From Macrosoma leucophasiata (taxonomy: Eukaryota > Arthropoda > Insecta > Lepidoptera > Hedylidae): DNA of 64,000 nt. The stretch is from contig JAWQUS010000008.1 of NCBI GenBank assembly GCA_036365455.1, positions 22,241,501 through 22,305,500 of the forward strand, read 5' to 3'. Numbering within the stretch: the stretch's first letter is position 1; each line of letters begins with the position of its first letter. Both the position numbers and the translations under genes were made by a program. The notes beneath the pieces were generated by a model. It made no database searches. It saw nothing but the letters and a program-made list of their open reading frames with translations, and was not told the origin of the DNA. This document shows, one piece after another, positions 33,801 to 46,664 of the stretch.

Positions 33801-36800
33801 TGAAACAATATGATTGAAACGTTCGACTTTAATTCAAAATCAGCTGTGTGTGCGAGCTTTGACTACCGCGCTAGGTTTATTCGAGGTCTTCACGTTCTGG
33901 TCCCATTCAAGAACCAATTGTTTAAATTTAAATTAATTTGATGTTTTATATTCATACCCACGCTCTTCATTGGCTAAGATTACTTTGGACGTAATATGTA
34001 ATAACAATTTATTAGTGGTTCCATACCTCAAAAGGAAACAACCGTATACAACGGAACCCAAAGATCATTCGTGCGTTTGGCTGTCTATCAGTCACAGCCG
34101 ATTTTCTCTAAGAGTATTTGGCCGATTGGGTTAAAATTTAGTAAGTTCATTCATAAGTCGTTTACACAATTAATTTTATTAATTAATTTGCAGGTAGCAA
34201 ATTAATTAATAAAATTTTAAAAAAAAAAGGAACACTAAGAAGCCACCAATTAAACGTTTAAAAAAGTTTTGATGAAGCACATTATGTGACAAATAAAATA
34301 CTTACAAAGTCTTATTGTCCGGATCTCAAACGTAAACGTAACGTAACGTAATTTTGGAGATATGGAGAAAACTAGTAATCACTTTTCGCCCATTTTCTTT
34401 AATAACTGTAAAGCTATTTATACTGGGTGACTTTTTTACCGTCTTGAAAAAAATAGGGCGTGATAAGCAAATGAAATAAAAGCCTATGGCATAGTTATTT
34501 ATATTATTTTTTTATATTTTCTAACTTCATCTGAAATTAAAATTTCATTAAACATTTCTATTCATTATTCTATTACCTACAAAACTTGCAAAAACAGGAT
34601 CTTGTCAAGTTGCCGGCGTTTGTTTGTTGAAATTCAGGGTTCTAAAATTAAAAATAGAATAATGAATAGAAATATTTAATGAAATTTTAATTTCAGATGA
34701 AGTTAGAAAATATAAAAAAATAATATAAACAACTATACCATAGGCTTTTATTTCATTTGCTTATCACGCCCTATTTTTTTCAAGACGGTAAAAAAAGTCA
34801 TCCAGTATAACTGTATATTTTTTATATATTCAATAAAACACGGAATATATTATGAAGAAAAACTTTTAAAGAAAAATTTAAGTCTGCAACTATCGACATC
34901 ACTACTCCAGTCAGTTTTACACCTTTAGATTGCATCAACAACTTTGAGAAGTTTATAGTATTGTAGGTAACGTAGGTTTTCTCACAATTGCACGGAACCC
35001 TGTGCATTTGGCCGCTTTTTTTTTGTGTAAAGTACCTTCACATATAATAATATAAATCGAGTATGAACCGTGTAAAAATGGAGGTCGTATATGAACGTAA
35101 AAACTTTTCGGAAACGTCACATCGTATTAGCCTATTGTTCTGCTTTGCGACCGCATAACCGATGTGTTTTGATGTTTTAGTTTAGAGCGTGTGAAAATAT
35201 CGTATTTAATATACTTAAGTCTTATTGCTACTTCAGCACACATTCTTTTTCTACTGGTAAGATACAACGACGGAGTTCGCGGGCGTAGACTCTACCTCAT
35301 TAGCTTATCTACTTGCTGCTAAATGGTTGTGGATAATGTATGGCCCTCTAATTTCCGGCACGCAGGCATGTGTTATGTTTTAGGCCTCAGTAGTGGCAAC
35401 GCATTTACATTTAAATCTCTGGATTCACACGGATGTTTATAGACTGCAGTATCATCATCGTACCAAATTGTATGCTCCTTTGCCGTTTCATGACATAAAA
35501 AAAACTTTAGTTACTTATTACCTAATGATGAAAGTTGCATACAATCATACCGTTGCCTTTGATGGTAGGTAACTAAATACTCTGTCACTGAAGCTCTACC
35601 ACTAGTAGGTAAACCACCAGCGGTCTTCCACGCTTGACATAAAATTTTGTTATTTTTTTTATTACGGCAAGGTAAAAATGTTTAAAATATCTACACATAT
35701 GCTTTAGCTTCTCAAGATAAATAATTCAGAGTCATAATACCTGTAACTTGGACTTTTTTAACATTTTATTTGCACAAACCTTTCATTTTTTTAATTAATT
35801 TGCTGTATTCCTTTGAATACTCTAAGTAGTTATTCTTATTACACCGCACTCGTTTAATAAATTGCAATTAAACCAATTTGTTTTCCTGCTCCGACTGAAC
35901 CGCGCTACCCTTGTTAGAGCAGGCAAGAGAAGCGATTATCTGAGTGGGTGTGATGTTACCGAGAATATTATAAGACCCTGATCAATTGCGGTTTGTGTAT
36001 CTATTTACAAGTATGTAGCAGATGCGGCCCTCGAATGTTTATAATTTTTATGCACAGTAAATTTTGAATGACATTGCATCGGATGAACTTATAATAAGAA
36101 TTCTAGAATATTTACGAGTGCGACAGGTGAAAAAGACAGAAAGAAAGAAAGACAGAATTTTTTATTAGTGCATTAGGTACAATTTCGTTTGGTTGTAGTC
36201 TCGAAACAGGAGGCGGTCCCTAGTAGTGTTGCCAAGTGTCCCAATTTGCGCGGGACGTGCTGATCTGTAGGTCATCTGGGAACATGTCTCGATTCGCATA
36301 AACACATGGAAATGAAACATTAGTAGTTGAAAAATAAAAAAAACAACAATTTATTGTAATCACATTAATTATATTCAACCACTAGTTAGTATGTAGCTTA
36401 ATTTAAAGTTCCAATAACGGTTTAAACTGTGCCAACATGACGAAGAAATTACGAATTTATCGTTATTATTTATTGTAATAAAGACGAAAATTGAACTCTT
36501 AAATGTGTAAAGAACTCGTAAAGTTTCTTGTCCCACAGCACATTTTTTTAACAGTGCCGCGTGTTTGCCACCTACACATGCGTGTTTGTACAGTCAAGGG
36601 CAAAGATATGTATACAACTGTAGTTACAGAAAATAAGTTATCATAGAAAGTTGCATAAAATTGTACGCGCACATATGCTCATAAATATGTACACATGTTT
36701 GACCTCATAAATATGTATACAACACGAGCAATAATAAGTAATCAACCAAAGATGCAAAATATTGTTGTCAGTTAATGTGGCATTAATATGTATACAACAA

Positions 36801-39800
36801 GAAAATTAACAAAAATGCATGGTGTAAGTATTTGAGTAATTATAGAGTATAGGTTAGTACCGTCGTGGCAGCAGGAGCGGCTTAACCTATATTGGTGTAT
36901 ACAAATGAAGGAATTCTGAACCGCATTGTTACTTGTGACGAGAAATGTATCTTGTTTGACAATTGTAAGCGCTCAGCAACTTGGTTGGACCCTGGTTCAG
37001 CACCCAAACAAATCCCTAAACGAAAACTTACCCCCAGAAAAGCGATGGTCATTGTTTGCTGGGCAAACGCGGATGTAATTCATCACAGCTTCTTACCAAA
37101 CGGGACGAACGTTACTGCAGATGTGTACTGTGTAGAACTGAACATAATTATGGAGAAACTTGCACGTCTCCAAACTCGCTTTGTTCAGTTTTGCTCCACT
37201 GCTGACAACGCGCACCTCATACTGCACAGCAGACGGGCTCTAAGCTGGACGAGCTGGCAAATGGCTGGCTGGCAATGTGTTGGCAAAGGTGCATTGTATA
37301 ACAAAAAAATAATTTATTTTATTATTTGTTTAACCCTGACGTTTTTTGGAATGCGAGCTGGACGGCGCGCGAGTCCAGCTCGCACTTGGCCGGTTTTTTT
37401 AGATGAAGATGTTAAGCCCGGGTTACACAACATATTTTACGTTAACATTTTTTTTCAGCACCAAAAAAATATTAAAATAGGAAAATCGTGGTAGAGCTCG
37501 TGAACGAGCTTGAGATCACTCTCGAGCTCGATCAGCACCACCGCATTATAATCATAGGTATGCATATAATTTACCAGCAGCTAAGTGGTAATGTACGGTG
37601 GTAGAACTTCAATGAACTTCAACTTTTTTTGGCTGGCAACACTGCTCGGGCTAACAGCTGTTCTTGACTGTCCCGTATTTAAAATTAAATTATATTATTA
37701 TTTAATTGATACAATTCACAATTAAATGTGTTATATTACTTGTAATTCACTGAATTTATATAGTGTGTAAGTGTTTACGTAGCGACTGTGTACCAAGTTG
37801 AAGATTTGTGAAAGACAATACCGGCGTCTGACATAACCTAACGTATGTAAAATTTGAATTGATAACTCACAAATAAGGTGTAAATCATTGTTATCTCCTT
37901 TGTTGAACCTTGTACAGAGTATTTAAGTACTCATTTAAATAATATTGATTAATACCCGCGTACCAATTATTGCAATATTGGTAAAGAAGTCAAGAGATTT
38001 ATTTTCCTCTAACTCACTTCAAAACTGTCCAACAACCTCTTGTATTATTTAACCTACTCAATAATTCATTTTGTATTTACATTAAAATGATGACTCGCAA
38101 GGCTTTATCTCGTCAAGAGGAGTCCAGACTTCAAATGACTTTGAGTGAACTAAAGGCCACCAAGGAGTTAGTTGAACAGTTTCACAGGGAGAGAGATGAC
38201 AATGAGAAGGAACTGCTAGAAGTGTTAGCCAGGGATACTAAATTAAAAAAAGAAATGTCACAATTACATAGTGAATATTTATTAGCTTGTGAAGAACGGG
38301 ACAAACTACAGTTGGTAGTAAACGGGTTCAACCAGTGTAGTGATGAGTATGAGCAGGCCCTGAGACGCATCACCACACTGGAATTGGAGCTAAGTGAGGC
38401 CTATTCACAAATTAACAAGCTTCAAGCTGAAAATCTTAATATTACAGCCTCGCAGAACCAAAGTTTATTCGACGAGTTGGTCCAAAGTTCACCTAAACAT
38501 GTAAATATCAGTCAACCATCTGTCACAATTGATTTAACCTGTGACACACCTGTACATAAGATTGCATATAGTCATAATAAATTGAAAAAATATTCAAAAT
38601 TAAATAAATTTATTCAAAAAACTCAAAATTTAATAAAGTTAAACAAATTTTATACTAACAAAATTAAATTAAATTCAAAATCTTACCAAGATTTGAAAAT
38701 GCATTCTGAACAATTAATATCAAAAGAAATTACATATATATCTGAAATTGAGAAATTGGAAAAAGAATGTAATAATTATATGGAGTCACTGTCATCTATG
38801 ACATATAAATATGAGTTGTCACAAAAAGAAATTCAGGAACATATTCAGGCTTTGACTAAGCTGACTGATTTATGTCAATATAACTCAGAGCGATTTGAAT
38901 CTTTGACAAACAGCTACAACCAATGTAGTTGTACACTCACCCCAGCTGGTTCAAAGCCTGTATGTGCTTCTCCTACAAAGCCGCCCCAGCTGCCCCAGAG
39001 CTCATCTAACACATTCTCTGGCTGTTCCTTACAACCGAATCATGTCAAACATAAATATGTGATGTTCAGTGATGAGATTGGCAAAGACTTGGGCCATTTA
39101 TTTAAAATGCATTCGGGACAGTCAACCTTCATTAACTACTGCATGCCAGGGTTAACCTATGATGGCATATTAAAAAAAATAACAGCTTTTAGCTTCGACC
39201 AGGATACCACCTTAATTATATGTATTGGAAACAGAGGCAATGTAAATAAAAAACAATTAATTGAATACTTTGACTACTTACAAAAATTAAAAATTCATAA
39301 TTTTATTTTATTTACATTACCATACAGTAAGAGTCTGTCAAATATAGAAAATAATATTAGATATAAGCTAAATTTGACATTAGATAACCTAATTTGTTAT
39401 AATAACAAGTTTTATAAATTGGACATAAATTGTATTCTTGGAAATAATTTTTATTTGACCAAAGATAATTACTATCTTAATAAATTTTTGAAACGACAGG
39501 TAGCTGTATCGCTATCAAATTATACTGACCATATAGCCAAAAATTTGGCTATGCCGACTGCCTCTATTGGGCAATTGCATAACAATATACAGAGTTTGGA
39601 AAGTATTCCAAATATTAGAATAGTAAATGACAAATCAGTATTGAGTAGTTTTACTACCAATACTGTGAATAATAGTTTACAAATGACATCTAATAATGTG
39701 GACATTCAATTAAATCATTTAAATTAGATTTAGAGACAAAAGAGACAGCCTCTTGCTCTCATTTTCCTAAGGAAAATGTTTATAAATCTAGTATGTTGTT

Positions 39801-42800
39801 TTATAATAATAATAATAACATTGTAAACCTGGTGCATCAAAATATACAAGGAATATTGGGTAAAGAATTAGAAATTGAGTTATTTTTAAACATTCATGAC
39901 ATACAAATTTGTTGTTTTACTGAACATTGGTTGAAAAATAGCGAATTAATATTCAATTTTAGTGGGCACCAGGTAGGCAGTTCGTTCTGTAGGTCACATG
40001 CAATACGTGGTGGCTCTCTTATATTGTTAAAAAAAGACATTAAACATAAGGAACGCAGAGATATAGTGAGTCTTTCCGTTGAACGAACTGCAGAAATAGC
40101 CTGAAATTTTAGAAAAAATTTTAGATGTTGTACTAAACAATCTAACTGCTTCAAAAAAACGTGTCATTATTTGCGGAGATTTCAATATAAATTTATTGGA
40201 GGAAACTCCAACAACTGTGAGGTTTAAATCGTTACTTATGTCATTTAATCTGCATAATTTGTTCTCAGAACCTACTAGAATTACACAGAACTCAGCGACA
40301 TGCATAGACAATATTTTTATCGATTTTGAACCTACACATAAAAATATTTTGACTGAATTAAGCTCCGACCATTGTGGTCAGTTAGTTTCCTTCTGTAGTC
40401 AATTACATAATGATAAAAATAAACGAGCAATAGTATTTGTTCCTTTCAATGCGAAGCGAATTAAGAAATTCAGAGAAAATATTGTCCCAAAACTTGCAAA
40501 CATGCAATACCATAACGATCCTAACATATTATACAATGACTTTTTTGCCACAATTTTAACAGAATTTAATTTAGTTTTCACCAATAAGACAATAAATGTA
40601 AGAAGTCATAAGTCGTTCAATGAATGGGCGACGGTTGGAATACATAAGAGTAGACAGAGATTGTATGACCTGTATGGAGAAAAGTCACATAATCACACAA
40701 ATTCGTTTAAAAATCATGTTAAATTATATTCGAAAATATTCAAGAAAGTGTGTTTTGCAGCCAAGGCACTTCACATTAAAAATAAAATTAAAAATTCAAA
40801 TAACAAAATTAAAGCGACTTGGAATGTAATTAATAGTGAAACTGGGAAACAAGCTAAACGCAACTCTGATTTTAAATTAATAATTGACAATAAACATGTT
40901 ACTACTGACGAAGAAGTTGCTTTAGCATTTGAAACATTCTTTGCTAATATTCCAGTCTCTTTGACTGGAGACCTCATTTCATCGCCTACCGTCGCCGAAT
41001 CATTATTGAAAAAAAATGTACATCAAAGTAAAACTATATTTAATTTTAAGTTAGTTAATACTGCGGATGTTATACATGCCTTTAAGTCTATTAATATTAA
41101 GAGCACAACTGATTTATGGGGCTTATCTGTAAAAGTTGCATATGAAATAATGGATGTGATTGCACCTTACCTAGCGGCAATGTTTAATAATAGTATTGTA
41201 AGTGGTATATTTCCTGACTTAATGAAACATAGTAAAGTGATTCCTCTTTTTAAATCTGGTAGTACAAGTGACCCCACAAATTTTAGACCAATTTCTATAC
41301 TACCTGTCTTAAGTAAAATTTTTGAAAAACTTATTTTAATTCAACTACTTGCACACTTTAACCATCATAAACTTTTACATTGTCGACAGTTTGGATTTAC
41401 TAGGGGTCGTTCAACTACCGATGCAGGTGTTGAACTTGTCAAACACATTTTTGAAGCTTGGGAAAAATCACATAATGCACTAGGGGTATTCTGTGACTTA
41501 TCTAAAGCATTTGATTGCGTTCAGCATGAAACATTGGTCAGAAAGTTATATCACTACGGCCTTCGAGATACCGCTCTCGAGCTTATGACTTCATATTTAA
41601 ACAATAGAAATATGTTTGTTGATGTAAATGGGACAAGATCTCCCGGGACTTCAATGGATATGGGGGTCCCACAGGGCTCTATTTTAGGGCCATTTCTTTT
41701 CTTAGTCTATATTAATGACTTACCCTATATTATCAATGATGGCCAAGAGATGGTATTGTTTGCTGATGATACTTCTTTAGTGTTCAAAATTAAAAGACAG
41801 GAGGTAGATTTTGACTGTGTAAACAATACTCTCTCTAATATAGTACATTGGTTTAGCGCCAATAACCTTTCGTTAAATAGCAGTAAGACAAAATGTATTA
41901 AATTTACTACTCCTAACGTAAAACAGGTTGAAACCAATGTTAAGATAAATGAGGAAGTATTGGAGATCGTAGAGTCCACGGTATTTCTGGGCATTACCGT
42001 GGATGCTAAATTGCAATGGGGTCCCCATATTGCCAAATTAGCTAATAGACTTAGCTCGGCAGCATTTGCTGTGAAAAAGATTAGACTATTAACAGACGTC
42101 GAGACGGCTCGCCTTGTTTATTTTAGTTATTTTCACAGTATAATGTCCTATGGCATTTTGCTATGGGGAAATTCCGCCGACGTCAACACTATTTTTGTAC
42201 TGCAAAAGAGAGCTGTCCGGGCTATCTACGGGTTGAGTCCGAAGGTATCTCTTAGAGATAAATTTAAAGAAATAAATATTCTGACTGTAGCTTCGCAATA
42301 CATTTATGAAAATGTATTATATGTCCGTAAAAACATTAATGAGTTTCCTACAATAGGTAACAATCACAGTATAAATACTAGGAACAAATACAAGTTGTCC
42401 ATGCATGCAACGCGGCTGAATAGGGTCAGTAATTCTTTTAGAGGTCAATGTATACGGTTCTTTAATCAAATCCCCAAAAACGTTCAAAGTCTATCGATCA
42501 ATAAATTTAAGAAAGTAATGAAAGAACGTTTATATAAATGTAATTACTATAAGACCAGTGATTATCTTAATGATAATACGTCTTGGGATTATAGCGATCG
42601 CTGCCAGGCTATTTCATGATCCTGTGATTTCGTGTATTCAGTAATTAGTATCTACTATTGTTAAGGGTTGAATAATGTGAATACCCTGGCTGAAAATGAA
42701 TTCCATCTTTTATTTTGCCGTATGCATATCCGGAACAGTCATGCACGCTTAAATGTCTTTGCCTTTGGCGGCGTCGTGTGGCGGGTTGCTCACTTCCCTC

Positions 42801-45800
42801 TAAAATGGTCGAGGAGGGCAATGGCTGTCACATGCGTCATACTCGTGAACGGGTGCTGTTGGTGGGGACTGGTCTGTTCTGGTTTGCAGGGGCTACATCA
42901 CATTTAGTAGATAGCAGTTTATTTGCATCTATGCTATGGACGTTCACATTATTTGATTTTTCACGATAATCTGTACTAGATTTAAGCTCTCATTTAAAAG
43001 AGCTCTTACTGAGTTTGTTGGGTAGCGGAGTTCTTCTCAGTAGTGACTGCACTTGGAACTCTGCTAAGTGAATAACATTGATCTTGACGAATAAGTTTTT
43101 CTTTTTCTTCATTTATTATAATTGAAGGAATTGAAAAATTTTATGATTATTATGTTTTAACCAAGTAGTTTAAATTCTAATTTTTAATTTACTATTAATA
43201 TATGATTTTGCTTTTACTATATGTAATGGTTATTCGCTCTAGGTAGTTTATGATTTATTGACGTTTTGAAAGTATCTGTAAAGATCTATTCGAAATAAAA
43301 ATATTTTCTATTCTTTCTATTCTATTCTAATGATAGAGCTCAAAGGCACACAAATATTATGTGAGTAATATGGGTAGGTATGTAAGATAATGATGGGTGT
43401 CAATTTTGTGGGTTCATAGGCTGTTGATTACGAAAATGGCATCCGTTTTCAGATCCAACATGGCAGACAGGCTTTTTTATCTTTGATCTGAAAACAGATG
43501 CTATTTTCATAATCAGCATCCCAAGAAACCTTGAAATCGACACCCATATTATATCTATAAAAAATATCTGTCCGCCATCTTGGATTTGAAAAATCTGTAC
43601 CTCAGGAAACCGTTAAATATTTATTTTATAATATATATTTATTATATTCATTTAAGAAACGGACACAATTATTTTTCGAAAATATGATATGGATTTCCCA
43701 TATCATATTTTCGAGTAATAATTGTGTCCGCCATCTTTCACTTGAAAGGAGATACCGTTTTCGTGATTATCACCTCAAACAACAAAATAAACATAAAATG
43801 TATCAAACCTAGGGCGCACGGAACCTCGTTATAGAATACCTTACTTTACCTAAAGAGGGGGAAGGTTGGGTGAGGCAGGGAAATCGGGTGGGACGTCGGA
43901 GTATCCATTCTATACGTAGTATTATTACATATTCTCTGCATATGCGGTACATTTTAAACAATGATTCTGGAATTCTGCTACGTATTTTTTCCATATAATG
44001 GCATCGCTATTACGCATTTTGCCAGTGTCAAGTAATATGATATTTCGTATTCGTAATAAGCAGTGTAAAAGCAGTAAAAGTCAGAGTCAGTCGGTCAGTC
44101 TGAGTCACAGGCAGTAATTCGAGTAAAGCGTTGGCTACCTTACCAGAACATTTACAATGAAGTCTAGTTGTGGTATAGTGTTGGTCCCAACACACTACCT
44201 TGTGGTACACCAAAAGAGAGTTTCGAGTCACACTGAGTTCTGTTAGAAATATAGAAAAATATCCAGCAAACCATGCAGTCTTGCGTATTGTTGACATTGT
44301 TGACTTAAATAATGTATACATATTTATGAGTTTCATGGTGTTTCTAAATTTATGCGTCGATTGTTGGCGACATGTTATTGACCCTGTTGCTTACATACTT
44401 TTCTTTCAAACAGTGTATACATATTTTTGCAGCTTTTGAAGTTCCCTTATTTATGATACTATTGATGACGTCTTTCTTTGAGACTTTGTGGTGTATACAT
44501 ATTTTTGCCCTTGACTGTACATGGAACGGCAAAGCTATCAATACATACAAAACTAACAACCGTGTCTACATACGACGAATTAATGGTAGATTTTCATGGC
44601 CAAAGAACGTGTGTCAACAAGAGGCCTAACGTCGCGTCGGCCACACACATTACAGTTTAACGCGCAACTTTCGATTTGCGCGAGTAAAACGTAGCGTGTG
44701 TGACCATCATTTTTATGCAAACCCGTACTACAACTGTCTTTGTTGGTTTGTGTATGCCTTAATTTGCGCCAATAAAACGCATGGTGTCTGGCCGGCATAA
44801 CAGAGCTTTAACGTTATCACGACCAAAACTTCTGAAGTGGATTTGAATAGTGTTAGTAGGTATGGAGAAAAAAGAGGTTAAATAATTATAATTTTATTTA
44901 ATCCAAACATATTGCTTGACGTTTTATGAGTAGGTATGTCACGCAGCTAAATGTAAATAGAGTAGTGCACGGTTACGGTTCTATGACGTTATATGGCTGC
45001 TGTGTTGGAGCACCTTAATAGATTTACCATGCGCCTTGTTACCATGTTATCTCGCCGTTGAGAGATACTGACGATATTCAATAAAGATGTTCACATCCCT
45101 TGCTCCTTTGCGGCTGTAATTAAATAAAAACTACATTATATAGCAATGTATATATACCCTTTCAATGTATGGATACTAATTTCGTATGTCTTCAAAGGCG
45201 ACGCTGGCTGGGACTGCGCAAACCGTCGCAGGGGAAGACCGAGAAGGCGCCGAGTGGCGCTCAATCACCGGCCTCCTCTGAAAAACCAGCGCCACTCAAG
45301 AAAGTACCCTCTGAGAAGAAATTGAAAGTAAGCATAACCCGTCTACTTTAACATTATAAACTGCACCACGCTAGGACTTTTTGGAAATTCGGTTCGCGGA
45401 TTCCTCTCGCGTATGTCACTAACATTTTCTTGATAGGATGGGACCGAATCTAAACGTGAGGTACCTACCCCACGTTCGTTACCCATCTGCCGAGCTTCGG
45501 ACACGTGGTGGCAGATTAACCATAACTGTCTAGAATAATGCTTAAACTTCATTAGTCATGAAACATTATTACTATGTGCGAGTAAGGTACCCATGGAGTA
45601 ATTTGAGTTAATAACTCAACAAAAGCTCAAGAGCGTTCCATCTTTCCTTAGTCCGTGAACCATAACACACGACTGATATTTTGAATAAACTAGCGTTTAT
45701 ATGCGTCTACAATAGTGTACAGTCTACATAATAGACTAATAAAAATGGAGATTTTTAAAGAAATATTTCTATAAACTCACTCACGTGAAAAATACAATAT

Positions 45801-46630
45801 GATGAAAAATAGTTTAAAAGCGTATCACGTATTTAGATAAACATTATATTTAAAAAAAAATGTATGGAAATTAATATAATAGGCATGAACTACTACGATA
45901 TTCGTACTGCCAGAATTAAATAGTGTGTCAAAGATTTGACAGGTACTGATATACAGGTACGAACTATTTTAAGCTAAATTTAAATACACAGTTTTTTTTA
46001 GAATTTTCCTTATATTTTCTTTATAATTTCTCACCTTTAAAACCTTTCTTGGACTTCTGTGAATATGTCACAACTACCCATAAACGGCCCAGCCGTACCT
46101 ACTCGAGTTTTAGTCAGACTAACAAACCTTATTTCATTTTTTTATATGTGGAGATTGTTAAGCAAAACGTAGAATTTAAATAGTTTTATTTCATGAAACT
46201 AGTCGATGGCATTGCTTGGTTTAACAGCCGTGTATAGAATATGTATCATTTATTATTAGTTATTTATTAGTAGTTAAATAGGTACGTGGTTGCTTACCTA
46301 TGTAAGAAAATGTAGCCAGGAATATTGTGCGTGATTATTATTCGATTATAATAGGTACATAAATGGTAACATTTCCACACACGTAGGTATAGTAATATAG
46401 TTTCATATTGATTAATAATTTACTAATGGATTCTTCGAGGCCACAAAGGGCATTTAGACTAAAACAATGGCATGCCATTTAATACAATACTCATATACGA
46501 CAGCTTAGTAATCTCTTTGATGTGCCACATCATCCGGAGTGATTGGTGCAACATAATAACGTATTAATGTACCTAAATGAACCGCAACACGCTGCTGCGG
46601 CTCTAGCGCTCATATCACAGAGATAATTTC

Positions 46631-46664
<34 letters not shown>

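Larger units (their letters stand above)
37640..43328 (+). mobile_element. Non-LTR retrotransposon (CR1/Daphne-like), nearly full length, (ATTCT)n tail
   Basis: ORF1 (38087-39727), ORF2 (39793-42619, with one endonuclease deletion) and a 700-bp 3' UTR ending AAATAAAAATATTTTCTATT and TTCTATTCTATTCT form a complete layout. The 5' limit (about 37640) is a guess. Codons are distinctly A/T-rich compared with the host exons. A 110-bp truncated copy of its 3' end lies at 12003-12114. Long intact frames suggest recent arrival. Confidence 0.85.
36593..44518 (+). mobile_element. Mariner-like element B, split by a complete two-ORF LINE (7.9 kb composite)
   Basis: Left terminus CAGTCAAGGGCAAAGATATG (36593) and right terminus CATATTTTTGCCCTTGACTG (ends 44518) are inverse copies flanked by TA at 36591 and 44519. 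The transposase remnant starts at about 36885; the far end (43805-44518) is homologous to element A at 1425-2095. Everything between about 37300 and 43800 is later insertions, mainly a LINE. TGTATACATATTT-type motifs recur at 36606, 36683, 36708 and 36786 on the left and about 44313, 44412 and 44488 on the right. Confidence 0.8.

Noticed and set aside
37371..37410. Small hairpin GCGAGCTGGAC...GTCCAGCTCGC as a terminator-like structure
   Set aside because: Bacterial-type terminators do not apply; it is part of a common repeat tail (CGAGTCCAGCTCGCACTTGG, then GGCCGG and a T run).
44028..44559. 102- and 69-codon minus-strand frames
   Set aside because: They match the frames in the other mariner-like copy (1405-2095) and belong to repeat sequence.
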